A DNA stretch of 64,000 bases from Hemicordylus capensis. Taxonomy: Eukaryota; Chordata; Lepidosauria; Squamata; Cordylidae. The stretch's first letter is position 1. Each line of letters opens with the position of its first letter. The stretch spans positions 351,950,750 to 352,014,749 of the forward strand of contig NC_069659.1 in the NCBI RefSeq assembly GCF_027244095.1, read 5' to 3'. The position numbers were made by a program, and so were the translations under genes. Positions 19,770 through 31,084 of the stretch are shown piece after piece. Under the pieces are notes generated by a model. That model was given only the letters and a program-made list of their open reading frames with translations, ran no database searches and had not been told where the DNA came from.

Positions 19770-20847
19770 CGGATTACCTCTCAAGAACTGAGAGGAAGAA
19801 TCCCTTGGGGCCATTCACACATCTGGGCGGGCAGGGAGCGGGCAAGCGGGAGGCGGAGGGGGGAGAGAGGGTGAGCGAATCTTACCTTCCCCCCAGAAGA
19901 TCCACTAAACATTTCTGGGAGCACAGACCGCACTCCCAGACAATCTGCTGCTGTGCCAGGCAGCACAGAGCTCTGGAGGCTGGGACGACATGTCTCGGCC
20001 TCTGGGTATCCCACAATGCACCACACTCTGAGCATGGTGCATTGGGGGTTCCCCCAGGAAATGGGTGCTCTAGGTGCTCATCTCTGTGTCTCCATGGGCT
20101 GAACACTCCGAGGAGACGTACGATCCCAGAGCCTGGGTTAATAGCACACTGGCGCCTTTAACCCAGGCTAAAAAGCCAGACTAGGCAACGCTGCCCTGCC
20201 AGGATCGGGCTGGATCCTGGCGGTTCTCACATGCAGCCTAACTCCAGGCTGGGGGCTTCCCTAGCCTGGGATAGGCTGTGTGTGAGAACAGCTTCTTTTT
20301 TTTTCATAGGCAGCAGCATCATGCGTATCTAGAATGCTTTTTAAACCCACGTCCAGATTTTGATCAGCAAAGCACAAGGCTCCTTGGCATCCCGCCGCTC
20401 TAATTAAAGCATCACGTAAAAAGGGTGTCCAACTAGTTACAGCAATTAAATGGGTGATGTCATTGAGCAGAATGGGTTGACCAAGTTAACCATTGCCTGG
20501 CCCCATGGTAATTGAGGAGCAAGCAGACACACAGGCTCCCTTACAGAATCTTCAAGGCTGTGCAAATGCCATGGATCCTTTGTCAATCTTCAGGTGGGTG
20601 GAGAGATGAATAAGTTGCAGGGAAGCACAAAAAATTCCGTGCTGAAAATGCAGGAACACACACAGCTTGGTCAATGTCATTTACCTCCAAGCTGAATTCT
20701 CTTTTCCACCTATTTTCTCTTGAATGTCCAGTATGGGCTGCCCAGGGCTTTATATGCTAACAAATCAAAAATGTTATTTATTGTGCTTGTTTATGATGAT
20801 TATCTTATATTGCATTATGATTGTCTATTGGGAAAGGACTGCAGCTC
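19770..20847. other. No gene seen; possible regulatory patch at 20380-20510
   Basis: Unique DNA. The patch holds CTCTAATTAAAGCATC, AGCAATTAAATGGGTG and CATGGTAATTGAGGAG, which are homeodomain-like TAAT/ATTA sites in low-repeat DNA. Words near 20140-20300 (AACCCAGGCTAAAAAGCC, TAGCCTGGGATAGGCTG) hint at a small inverted element. Confidence 0.3.
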
Positions 20848-20945
20848 TTGGTAGATTACATGCTTTATTGTATGCAGAAGATGTCAGGTTCATTCCCTGC
20901 AACCTCCTCGTAAGACCGGGAAAGACCTCTGTTCTCTGAACACAT
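20848..20945 (+). mobile_element. tRNA-type SINE head fragment
   Basis: CTTGGTAGATTACATGCTTT, then GTATGCAGAAGATGTCAGG, then a B-box-like GGTTCATTCCC make a tRNA-Ala-like head with no 5S part. It is truncated before the tail by the CR1 at 20948. Confidence 0.5.
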
Positions 20946-20947
20946 CC

Positions 20948-22500
20948 AGAAACATAAGAACAGCCCTGCTGGATCAGGCCCAAGGCCTATTTATTCCAGC
21001 ATCCTGTTTCACACAGTGGCCCACCAGATGCCTCTGAGAAGCCCACAGGCAAGAGTTAAGGGCATGCTCTCTCTCCTGCTGTCGCTCCCTTGAAACTGGT
21101 ATTTAGAAGCATCTTGCCTCTGAGGCTGGAGGTAGCCTATAGCCACCAGACTAGTAGCCATTGATAGACCTGTCCTCTGTGAATTGATCTAAAACCATTA
21201 AATGGATACTAAAGCCATCCAGGCTGGTGGCTGTCACCACATCCTGCGGCAGAGAATTCCACAGGTTAATTATGCACTGTATGAAAAAGTACTTCCTTTT
21301 GTTGGTCCTAAATTTCTCAGTCTTCAGTTTCATGGGACGACTCCTGGTTCTAGTGTTATGCATGAGGGAGAAAAAAAATATCTCTCTCCATTCTCCCCAT
21401 ACCATGTTATATACCTCAGTCATCTTTTTTCCAAACTAAAAAACCCGAGGTGTTGTAGCCTTACCTCGTAAGGAAGGTGCTCTAGGCCCCTGATAATCTT
21501 GGTTGTCCTCTTCTGCACCTTCTCCAATTCTACAAGAATGTCCTTTTTGCGGTATGGTGACCAGAACTGTACACAATACTCTGAATGTGGCCACACCATA
21601 TTTTTATATAAGGGCATTATAATATTAGCCATTTTATTTTCAGTCCCCTTCCTAATGATCCCTAGCATGGAACTGACCTTTTTCACAGCTGCTGCACATT
21701 GAGTTGATGCTTTCAATAAGCTGTCCACCACAACCCCAAGATCCCTCTCCAGGCACTTATAGCTCAGGCACTAGATAGCTCATAAGCATATATGCAGTTA
21801 GGCGGTTTTGCCCCAATATACATCACTTTACACTTGCCAAGACTGAACTGCATTTGCCATTTTGTCGCCCACTCCTCCTGTTTGGAGAGATCCTTTTGGA
21901 GCTCCTCACAATCTGTTTTGGATTTCACTACCCGAAAGAGTTTGGTATCATCTGCAAATTTGGCCACCTCGCTGCTTACCCCTGCTTCTAGATCATTTAT
22001 GAATAAATTAAAAAGCACCGGTCCCAGTACAGATCCCTGGAAGACCCCACTTCTCACTTCCCTCCATTGTGAAAACTCTCCATTTATACCTACTCTCTGT
22101 TTCCTGTCTTTCAACCAGTTAGCAATCCACACATGTACTTGTCCCCTTATCCCATGACTGCTAAGTTTCCTCAGGAGTCTTTGATGAGGAACTTTGTCAA
22201 AAGCTTTTTGGAAGTCCAGGTAGACTATGTCAACTGGATCACCTTGATCCACACACTTGTTGACATTCTCAGAGAACTCCAAAGTTTAGTGAGGCAAGAT
22301 TTCCTTTTATAGAAGCCATTCTGGTTCTCCTTCAGGAGGGCCTTTCCTCTATATGCTTAACCTTTTTATCTTTACAAATGCTTTCCATCAATTTGTCTGG
22401 AACGGACACTAAGCTAACCAGCCTGTAATTTCCCAGATCCCCCGGATCCCATTTTGGAAATCAGTGTTACACTGGCTACTTTCCAGTCCTTTGGAAACAA
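20948..22500 (-). mobile_element. CR1 LINE, 5'-truncated, with reverse transcriptase
   Basis: Minus-strand frames encode CR1 reverse transcriptase pieces in order: YLDFQKAFDKVPHQRLL, GSVLGPVLFNLFINDL, the catalytic FADDTKLF box, then [20 protein letters not shown] and the NLWNSLPQDVV C-terminal region. The 3' UTR follows and ends at the left with GGATCAGGCCCAAGG in plus orientation. The frame is broken into at least three pieces (about 22282-21764, 21731-21420, 21423-21151), so it is inactive. The endonuclease domain and 5' part are missing. Confidence 0.9.
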
Positions 22501-22610
22501 CAAATAGTCTTGTGACATCTTAAAGATGAAAGATTGTGATGGCAGAAGCTTTCCTGGACTAGAATACACTTTGTCTTTTGTATGAAAAATTATCTCCATT
22601 TGACGGCTGA
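22501..22610. repeat. Unclassified interspersed repeat (TTGTGACATCTTAAAGATGA type)
   Basis: The segment with GTCTTGTGACATCTTAAAG and AGAAGCTTTCCTGGACTAGA recurs diverged at 54000-54110. It follows the truncated CR1. Class uncertain. Confidence 0.5.
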
Positions 22611-22961
22611 TGTATATACACACATGGGTATGGGAAGGGGGAACTGTAATCAGTGGGGCCAAACTGCTATGAAATGCAAGAGGTAAAGTCAGTGCACATT
22701 CTTCCTTCCAAAGACGTGTATATTTCTTCATACAACTTCAGGCTCTTCTTGTGTGCGTTATAGTCTCAAGGTGACTCTCAGGAACATAAAGCAGAATCCA
22801 GCTCCTATGCTGTCAAAGAAAGAGTAAAACAAAAAAGTACCCATCAATTACCCTAACTGCAAAAATATATATGGGGGGATAAAGTAGGTAAAAGGGTAAA
22901 TAATTTGCCTAGGAAGCACAGCTGCATGGAGTCAGACATGGTATATGTGTGGTCTCTAGAG
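22611..22961. other. No gene seen
   Basis: Unique AT-rich DNA. Confidence 0.4.
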
Positions 22962-23070
22962 CAAGGATTCCCAAGTGTGGGTCCCCAGATCTTGTTGGAC
23001 TACAACTCCCATGATCCACAGCCACATGATGGGAGTTGTAGTCCAACATCTGGAACAGAAGCTTGGAAAT
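22962..23070. mobile_element. Palindromic hAT-type MITE
   Basis: CAAGGATTCCCAAGTGTGGG to a shortened right arm with GGGAGTTGTAGTCCAACATC. Confidence 0.7.
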
Positions 23071-23643
23071 CATAGCTCTTGAGAACTAAAGATACTTCCA
23101 GTATGGTATGGCAGGAGCAGGAGACCTTCTCTGAGAGCATGATATAACAGCTGTGACCAAAAGGCTTGCTTGCTGCTTTGGAACCTAGAGTTGACACTCG
23201 ATGTTGCTTCGTTTTGATTTGCAGGAATCATCATGGAAGTAAGCATGGTCAGCCATACTGTTAAAGGCACACAAGCAGTCCAGGATTTTTTAACCAGTCA
23301 GTTGGCAACCCCATCTGTAGCTTAACTGACAATTTGACGGCAGGGGTGAGGCAATTTACCTTCCACAGCTGGGTGCACAGATGATAGTTCTGTTGCATGG
23401 GCCCATGAAGATTTTGGTGTACTGCAAATATGGAGAAGTCAGCACTGGAACCCTCACGTGGATTATGGAAGTGGTTAGTTTTTTGTTTTTTACAACCTCA
23501 TAAGAAATGTCTGCCTTTGATTATAGGTAATGAGACTGCCACCAAATTAAAGAACTCTTGGTCAATTCATTAATGAATTCATTATTCAGTTAAATGATTG
23601 CTCAATAAAATTGGCATAAATCATTTAAAGTGCATATGTAGTC
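23071..23643. other. No gene seen
   Basis: Unique DNA, AT-rich at 23500-23640. Confidence 0.4.
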
Positions 23644-23844
23644 AGAGGTGTACCTAGGTAATTTTGGAGTCTGGACCTAAAGGCCTTTGGAGGCCCCCCA
23701 CTAACCTGCAAATTAAGCATCATCATGCTCTGCCAGGTGGCCACACCATTCGGGACAGACTAAAAAAGATTTGGGGGCCCCCAGGGGCTGTGGAGGCCCT
23801 GGACTTCGGTCCTGAAGTCCAGGAGTAAGAACACCTCTCTGTGT
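23644..23844. mobile_element. hAT-like non-autonomous element (CAGAGGTG family)
   Basis: Left end CAGAGGTGTACCTAGGTAAT; right end AGGAGTAAGAACACCTCTCT. Flanks TATGTAGT and TGTAGTGT fit a decayed target duplication. It is related to 15966, 30560, 32029 and 44428. Confidence 0.65.
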
Positions 23845-24126
23845 AGTGTGCCTGGGCCCCACTTTTCCAAGTGGTGAAGAATTCCAGGGAAGTAGTGCTT
23901 TGTGAATTCTAGCTTCCTTTGGAGGAGAGAAGGCAGGAGACTTGTGGCATCTTTGTGATCTTTGGTTTATTTTCAAATCTACACATTGAGTGCTGGATGG
24001 AGCTGAAACAGCAGAGCAATCCTACAAGTCATCAGCAGGTTACAGCCGATCCCAGAGAGCTAACCCTGCATCATAATGTACTCTAGCTCTCTGCCCAGAA
24101 TCTCCATTCAAGACTCCCAGACTCAG

Positions 24127-24437
24127 GCCAAATTCAGATGTAACAGGAAACCGGGGTCCCTTTACCTCTGGTTTCCAAAGCCACATGTCTGAATTCAGGA
24201 AACCGGAGCTAAGGGCAAAAAGGGACCTCTCGTTTCTCTGCCCAAACTCTACTCTGAAACTTTAGTGAGAGTGGGATTTCACCGCCTTTAACAGCGGTGT
24301 TGTAGTGCCAGCGTTACATCCGAATGCTGACTGCAGAGAGGCAGCTCTCCTGAATGTCTGAATTCAGACAGGAGAGAAGAAGAAGGGGGCGTAGAACTGT
24401 GGGACCATTGGACCCGTGGTTCCGTGTGAATTCAGCC
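24127..24437. mobile_element. Non-autonomous DNA element with inverted ends
   Basis: The left end CCAAATTCAGATGTAACAGG, then AAACCGGGGTCC, faces GGACCCGTGGTTCCGTGTGA and ATTCAGCC. A GAATTCAG word recurs inside. No coding capacity. Confidence 0.55.
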
Positions 24438-24513
24438 ACTGTCTGTTTCTCCCTCTGTATCACACTGCTGCTTCTTTTCAGTTACCAACACACACAGGAT
24501 GGAGTGTCACCTT

Positions 24514-24556
24514 AGATATCATTCACCTGTTGATTCCTATCAGGTGAATGATATCT
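24514..24556. repeat. Perfect 16-bp hairpin
   Basis: AGATATCATTCACCTG, an 11-base loop, then the exact complement CAGGTGAATGATATCT. Confidence 0.85.
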
Positions 24557-24605
24557 GCTGGATTTCCCAATCATTTGCTCACCTTAAGACACATCAGCTG
24601 ATCTC

Positions 24606-24894
24606 AAGGACATAGGAAGCTGCCATATATTTGTCAAGCTAGCTTAGCATTATCTTCACAGACTAGCAATGGCTTCTCCCAGGTTGCAGGCAGGAATCTC
24701 TCTCAGTCCTGTCTTGAAGAAGCCAGAGAGGGAACTTGGAACCTTCTGCTCTTCCCAGAGCGGCTCCATCCCCTGAGGGGAATATCTTGCAGTGCTCACA
24801 CATCGTCTCCCATTCATATGCAACCAGGGCAGACCCTGCGTAGCTAAGGGGACAAGTCATGCTTGCTACCACAAGACCAGCTCTCCTCTCTAAA
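24606..24894 (-). mobile_element. 5S/tRNA SINE
   Basis: Reverse full copy. It lacks the CAGACCATTGGT block of the tail and its box A region is intact (TTAGCTACGCAGGGTC on the minus strand, with one change). Confidence 0.82.
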
Positions 24895-25762
24895 CAGGAG
24901 AGTCTGCGTGCTGCTGTTATCTCCAGGGCTACAACATCTTGTAGCTTAACTGGTTAGACTAATCAGCATGGCAGATAACCGTACTTCAGGCTTTCCTTTC
25001 CTGGTCCCATTGCACATAGGCCACTGCTTGCTAATCATATGGTGTTCCAATTTCCTTGTACACCTATCTATGAAATTTGGAGCTGCCCCGCAAGGTACAC
25101 TGAGAACAGGAACAGAAACAGGGTAATGCTTTTATTAGAACCAGTGGAAATATCCATGTAGTGAGCAAGCTTTCGAGTTCTCCAGAACTCTTCTTCAGGC
25201 CAGATTGTAAGCAAAACAAGGCAGAGAGAGGCAAAGTGGGGAAGCCCCCAAGCCTGCAACCTGAACTGGTCTTCAGACTGAAGTAGGGGGTTGCGTGCAG
25301 ACTTAATTAGATTAGCCTCTGCGAGGCATGAGATGGATCTCAGTTTCTACTACGGACGGTTACTGGGACTAAAACAAAAGCAGAAATGGTTTGAAGATAC
25401 CAAAACTCACTGTGACGCAGATCCATTCCCAGCAGTGAGTGAAACCTAGAGTCCCTGGCAAGGCAGAGAACAGAAGTAAACAGAAGTGTAGTAATAAAGC
25501 TGGAGATTAATATTCTACAGTACACTAGCGAAAAAATAAACAGAAGCCACATGGGTTAGTATTTCCACGTGGTTGGAGGGCAGGCAAACCCCTTTCCCCA
25601 AAAGTCTTTCTGCCCATCTTTAGATGGCAGAAGATCATCTTCCTCCAGTCTTTAGAACCTTTTTGTGGATGGTCAATGTGATATTAATATCCACAAAAAT
25701 CATAGGGAGCCTTGTTGATCCATGGGGGGTATACACAATGGTATAATACCTTTCTTAGAACC
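24895..25762. other. No gene seen; unclassified repeat at about 25115-25210
   Basis: The repeat carries GCTTTTATTAGAACCAGTGG and GTGAGCAAGCTTTCGAG, shared with 2215-2540. The rest is unique. Confidence 0.4.
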
Positions 25763-26009
25763 AGCAGTGGCTCATCCTAACAAGCCCGGGGGGGGGGGGG
25801 GGGCGTGCAAACAAGATGCAGCTGCCTCTGCTTATGGCAACATCTCTCTCTCTCTCTCTCTCTCTCTCCTTGCTGACTGCAGGCTGGCCCTTTGTCTCAT
25901 TAACGGTGGGGAGGAGCAGGATGGGGTTGAGATGCTGCCGGTAAGTGGTCACCAGAGGCAGCTGCATCTTGTTGGGCACCCCTGGCTCGTTAGGACAAGC
26001 TGCTTCTGA
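25763..26009. mobile_element. Fold-back hAT-type element with 8-bp target duplication
   Basis: About 60-bp arms: AAGATGCAGCTGCCTCTG appears on the left and its complement CAGAGGCAGCTGCATCTT on the right. They are flanked by a perfect TTAGAACC duplication (25755-25762 and 26010-26017). A G-run (25788-25803) and a (TC)n tract (25842-25868) lie inside. No coding capacity. Confidence 0.8.
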
Positions 26010-26159
26010 TTAGAACCAACCCAAACAGCGATGCCATGAACAGGGGGGCAGCGTGCAGATGGGGTGGATCTGATCGTACTGGTATTTTTTTTTTCCCCGC
26101 AGGGAGCGGAGGGTGTTATTTTCCATTTTTGGACTGGGTGCTGGTTAGCCCAGAGGCAG

Positions 26160-26250
26160 CCCTGCCTGCTTGATTGATTAAGTGCCACCAAGTCAGTGTC
26201 GACTCTTAGTGGCCACATAGATAGATTGTCTCCAGGATGATCCTGCTTAC
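26160..26250 (-). mobile_element. BovB-related 3' fragment
   Basis: GATTAAGTGCCACCAAGTCA, GTGTCGACTCTTAGTGGCC and CACATAGATAGATTGTCTCC match the BovB end at 57848 nearly word for word. Confidence 0.65.
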
Positions 26251-26324
26251 TGCCTGCATTATTGGCTGGTCAGGGATCTTTTCTGCTTGACCAGAAAGGG
26301 CATATGAGTCTGCTCAGCATATAT

Positions 26325-26590
26325 TTATTTCTTTTATTTATTTATTCGATTTCTATACCTCCCTTCCAAAAATGGCTCAGGGCAGTTTACACAGAGAAAT
26401 AATAAATAAATAAGATGGACCCCTGTCCCCAAAGGGCTCACAATCTAAAAAGAAGCATAAGAGAGACACCAGCAGCAGTCACTGGAGGTCCTGTGCTGGG
26501 GGTGGAGAGGGCCAGTTGCTCTCCCCCTGCTCAATCAAGAGAATCGCCACGTTAAAAGGTGCCTCTTTGCCAAGTTAGCAGGGGTTGTTA
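26325..26590 (-). mobile_element. L2/CR1-like LINE 3' tail
   Basis: Reverse copy with TTATTCGATTTCTATACC and CCCAAAGGGCTCACAATC, ending in AAAGGTGCCTCTTTGCC. Confidence 0.7.
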
Positions 26591-28610
26591 AGTTGGCATA
26601 TACAGCCCCAAATAATAGTTCACCAGCCACGAACTGGAACTGAAGTTTCTCTAAAGTGCAATTTGAAGAGAATTATAGGGTTCATCCCCAAAAGAACATC
26701 TGAGAACTTTACCAGGCAGTTTATCCGCATCCTAGAACTGCCATCCCATGAACAACCTTTCTGTCCTGACTGTCTTTTGGTGGACAGGTTCAAAAGCAGG
26801 GACCCACCAATTTAGGCTAGGCTCACTAGCCAGCCATTATCTGTGCTTGTCACCAATCCACTCTCTTCCCTCCGATCTTTTTCTGGCCTTTGGAGAGAAG
26901 CCCATCTTCTGCCAGTTGCACAGGGCTATGAAGATAGTAAGAAGCAGTAGGAGTCTGTTTCTCTCCTCCTGCTCAGAAAAGATTCCTGCTGTTCCCTACC
27001 TTCTCAAAAATGGCTGTGGAGATGAGACGTCCAGGGAGGAGATCTGTGTGGTGCAGCATGTTCTGCTTGCCAGAGGGCTGAGGATTTTTGACACTTGCCC
27101 AGCAGATTTGCAGGTGCCTGTTCAAAAGCATCAAGGAAGGAATCAGATTTCATATTTGCTATATCTTTCCTCCTTTCATTTCATCATTGCCTTTTCTGCA
27201 AGCCTCAGTGCATCATTACCTCTTATTCCTGAGTTAATAAAGCAGCCTCATCAACATATGTGGCACTTTACAGGTAGATCCCTGCCCCCAGCAGCATACA
27301 ATCAAACATTTTCCAGCAGATAAGTGAAGGAAGGAAGCGGAACAGGTAACCATGAAATACATTTAGGATTATCATCTGGCCAGAGGAACAACAGCGCTCT
27401 GCTTACTCCTGTCCCTTTGATAGAGGCTTGATAGGTAGAAATTATCAGGTGAAGCTTTTCCTGGCATACAGGTAATAATCATGTTGACTACGGCAGAGCC
27501 AAAAGATGTTAAGGGACAGTTACAAGGGCTGAGTAAACAGTTGGCAACCCTATTGAGATTTCCTGGTGGGGGACCGTGTGAAGATGTGGAGGTGGATGTA
27601 AATAGGAACTTCCTGGGGGGAAAGGTGGGTTTTGCAGAAGGAACTGAAAATTCTCTCCTAGAGCTGAAAACTGGCCACAAACCCCCCAGGCTGGCCTGCT
27701 GTTGTACCTTGAACAGCATTTGCTGTGTAGAAATCGGGACATGAAACCATTTCACACACTGGGCTTAAACACTGATCACCGGCTCAGGGCCTGCCTATTG
27801 TCCAATAGTCTTAAAGGACACAACTACATACAGGCCAACTGCTGTCCCTCTTTTCTGCTCCCTATATTGGAGATTGTGGGGATTTATTTATTTTGCTAAT
27901 CTGCCTGTACCTGCAGTAGAACTCCTGGCCTTCCTCTCCATTCTTCTTCCCAGCCCCCCTCCAAAAACCTGCTCACCCAGGTAATAAGATTTGCTAAATA
28001 TGTTTGCATTGCCGTAGGCGTACACCCAGATTCACTGCAGCCCTGTTTAGACAGCAGGGACAGGTCCCCTTCATACAATGAATGAGTGTACAGTGGGCAG
28101 CCACACTCCCTGCCAGACGCATGTTCAAATGCATGTCTGTACTCACATGTGTGCAAGTATACAGGTGTGGACAGTGCTCCATGTTATTGGGAACCTGCTT
28201 GTGGCGGCGGGGGGGGGGGGCAGAATCCTGATTGCATGGAGTGCTGCCTGCACGCCAGTACAGAGGTCATTCACACAAGCAAGCGCTGGGTAGGACAAGG
28301 TGTGAGAGCTCTGTGTGTTCCCCGTTTTCAGTTGTGCGGGAGCAGAGAACTAGGTAGGAGGAGGGAGAAGTGAGTGTGTGGAATCAAGGTAGGAGCAAAA
28401 GCTGGGTAGGACAACCCTGCCCTACCTGGCATTTGACCAAGATAGAAGAAAAGTTGTCCTATCGAACTCCTGTCTCTCATATAGTCATTTCTTTCTCCTC
28501 CTGCCTAGTTGTTTGCTCCCGTACAATCAACAGCACACACAGCACACAAACCTTTTCCTACCCTGGTTTTTGGTTGTGTGAATGGCCTCATTCATTCTTG
28601 TGTGATTCAA
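26591..28610. other. About 2 kb of unique DNA, no gene proved
   Basis: Largest repeat-poor stretch of the left half. Open frames at 26748-27323 (+) and 27372-27755 (-) are long for chance but show no recognisable domain or splice logic. Confidence 0.4.
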
Positions 28611-28658
28611 GGTGCCGGTTTTGACCTTTAAAGCCCTTAACAGCTTAGAGCTAAGATA
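28611..28658 (+). mobile_element. L2/CR1-like LINE fragment, left of an insertion
   Basis: GACCTTTAAAGCCCTTAACA leads into CAGCTTAGAGCTAAGATA and continues at 29136. Confidence 0.6.
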
Positions 28659-29135
28659 TATAGGGATGTGCACAGATCCGGTTTGGAGGCCCTTTGTGGG
28701 CCTCTGAACCAGTTTGAATGGCAGCCGGTTCTGCCAGTTCGACGGTGGGGGGTGCAGCTTTCGGGGCGGGGGAGGATGCACTCCCCCTGCCGCATTGCCC
28801 CCGCCGGTGCTCAGGCTGCCGCCCCAGGGGATCTTTAAGGAACTGAGCGCCAGCAGGGGAAATGTGGCGGGGGGGGGCAGTGCATCCTCCCCCACCCTTA
28901 AAGCTGCACCCGCCACACGTAGGCACACCTGCTACTTTCAGGTACTTCCGGCAAACGTAGTGAAGGGAGTGGCAGGGAGGTACACTGCCACCCCGTGGGA
29001 TATTTAAGGAACTGAGTGCCGGCGGGGGAAATGTGGCAGGGGGGAAGTGCATCCTCCCCCACCCTTAAAGCAGCACACACACACACACACACACCTCCGT
29101 CGAAACGGCCCGCGCCAGTTCTGTGCACATCCCTA
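28659..29135. mobile_element. Non-autonomous element with TAGGGATGTGCAC ends
   Basis: The terminal TAGGGATGTGCACAGA faces TCTGTGCACATCCCTA. A perfect CTAAGATA duplication flanks it (28651-28658 and 29136-29143), which points to hAT. Internal near-repeats (GTGCATCCTCCCCCACCCTT twice) and a (CA)n tract occur. It has split an L2-like fragment. Confidence 0.8.
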
Positions 29136-29330
29136 CTAAGATACCTGAAGGGCCACTTACTCCCATATAGTTCCACCCAGCCTGTGAGATCATGCAGAGA
29201 GCCCCTCCTATGCACCCCACCACCTTCTGAAGCATGATTGCCAGCACTGCATGGATGAGCCTTTTCAGTGGTGTTCCCGGCTCTCTGGAACTCCCTGCTC
29301 CTTGATTGTAGGCCTGCCCCATCCTAGCTT
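29136..29330 (+). mobile_element. L2/CR1-like LINE fragment, right of an insertion
   Basis: Continuation of the piece at 28611, encoding a diverged LINE C-terminus (CTCTCTGGAACTCCCTGCTC region). Confidence 0.6.
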
Positions 29331-29339
29331 AATTCTAAA

Positions 29340-30028
29340 CAAAAGAAAGAACAGCCCCACTGGATCAGGCCCAAGAATGCCCATCTAGTCCAGCATCCTG
29401 TTTCCCACAGTGGCCCACCAGATGCCTCTGAGAAGCCCACAGGCAAGAGGCGAGGGCATTCCTTCTCTCCTGCTGTTGCTCCCCTGCAACTGGGACTCAG
29501 AGGCATCCTGTCTTTGAGGCTGGAGATGGCCCACAGCACTCCAGCTAGTAGCCATTGATAGACCTCTCCTCCATGAAGTCATCGAAACCCCTCTTAAAGA
29601 CATCCAGGTTGCTGGCTGTCACCACATCTCGTGGCAGAGAATTCTACAAGTGGATTATGCATTGTGTGAAAAAGTACTTCCGTTTGCTGGTCCTAAATTT
29701 CCTGGCAATCAATTTCATGGGATGACCCCTGGTTCTAGTGTTATGGGAGAGGGAGAAGAATTTCTCTCTCTCCACTTTCTCCACACCATGCATGATTTTA
29801 TAGACCTCTATCATGTCTCTTCGCAGACATCTTTTTTCTAAACTGAAAAGACCATGTGTTGTAGTCTTGCCTCATAAGGAAGTTGCTCTAGGCCTACCTT
29901 TTGTTTCCTGTCCTTCAACCAGTAACCAATCTACACATGCACTTGTCCTTTTATCCCATGACTGCTAAATTTTCTCAAGAGTCTTTGATGAGGAACTGTG
30001 TCGAAAGCTTTTTGAAAGTCCAAGTTGA
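29340..30028 (-). mobile_element. CR1 LINE with a large internal deletion
   Basis: The 3' UTR and C-terminal region (29340-29893) jump straight to the segment equivalent to 22110-22210 of the other CR1 (TTTCCTGTCCTTCAACCAG to AAAGCTTTTTGAAAGTCC). This implies loss of roughly 600 bp, including the catalytic region. Confidence 0.8.
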
Positions 30029-30265
30029 AGTCTTATTTGATTCCAGCAGACCTTCCCCGAACTCTTATAACTTTCTCTGTGACTGCTCTACTTAATTATT
30101 GCCTTATCCTGCATTTCTAAGATTTGTAGAGGCTGTGTTTTATTGTTGTTTTTTACGGTGTGTTTAAAAAATGAATTTTGTTATAAGCTGCCATAAATTC
30201 ATTTATGAAGAATGGCAGCATATAAATATTATAAGTAAGTAAGTAAATAAATAAATCATTGTATG
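30029..30265 (+). mobile_element. L2/CR1-like LINE tail
   Basis: Diverged tail ending in GGCAGCATATAAATATTATA and a (TAAA)n run. Confidence 0.45.
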
Positions 30266-30300
30266 CACAGAGGAAGAGTCCTGTTGCCTGAACAGGGTTA

Positions 30301-30559
30301 TTGAGATCAAATGTTCTATTAAGCTTTCTTACAGGCATTTTTCCCCCTCAAGGAAATTATATGGTCCATTTCCGAACATATACCTGCTCCAGAAAGTGCA
30401 GAATAGAGGATCTAGCAGAGGAAATCAACACAGCAGGCAGAGAAAGCCTTCAGCAAGATGTAATAGTGGAAGGGGGCACTCAGGCACGGATCCTTACTGC
30501 GAGACAAATAGCAAGGTTTGAAGGAAGCACTCTCTCTGAGTTCATCTCCGACATGTCGG
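30301..30559 (+). other. Unrecognised open stretch
   Basis: The plus frame is open for about 86 codons (contains CSRKCRIEDLAEEINTAGR) up to the transposon at 30560. A TTACAG lies near 30330. No known family and no donor, so I do not call an exon. Confidence 0.25.
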
Positions 30560-30840
30560 CAGTGGTGCTCTTACCCCTGGACTTAGGGGCTGAAATCCAG
30601 GGCCTCCACACCCCCTGGGGGGGCCCTCAAATCCTCTTTAGACTGTCCCGAGTGGTGAGATCATTGCTGGCCTTTATGATTTTGGCAGCCAAGTATGATT
30701 GTGACCTGTGCCGGCTCCTTTAGAGACAGCATGGGGACTGGGGAAAGAAAAATGTGAGATGGGAATATTTTAAGTTGTGTGTTGAAATGTTTCTGCTCCT
30801 GCATATTTGCATAAAAATACCCCACATGTTAAAAATACTG

Positions 30841-30893
<53 letters not shown>

Positions 30894-30992
30894 GGGGGTG
30901 ATGCTTAATTTGCAGCAGGAGGGGGGCCTCCAGGGGAGGGGGCTCCAAAGGCCTTTAGGTCCAGGCTCCAAAATTACCTAAGTGCACCTCTG
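30560..30992. mobile_element. hAT-like non-autonomous element with 8-bp target duplication
   Basis: CAGTGGTGCTCTTACCCCTG to ACCTAAGTGCACCTCTG, flanked by perfect CATGTCGG (30552-30559 and 30993-31000). A (TG)n tract lies at 30849-30892. It is the reference copy for the CAGAGGTG family. Confidence 0.85.
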
Positions 30993-31084
30993 CATGTCGG
31001 AGGAGACTGCACAGCTACAGTGGCAAGTTGAAACATTGACCACCCTTTCCTAGAGTCTCCGGGACTGACTGTTTAAGGCAAAGG

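Noticed and set aside
27372-27755. 127-residue minus-strand frame in the 2-kb unique stretch
   Set aside because: No recognisable domain and no matching splice donor or acceptor.
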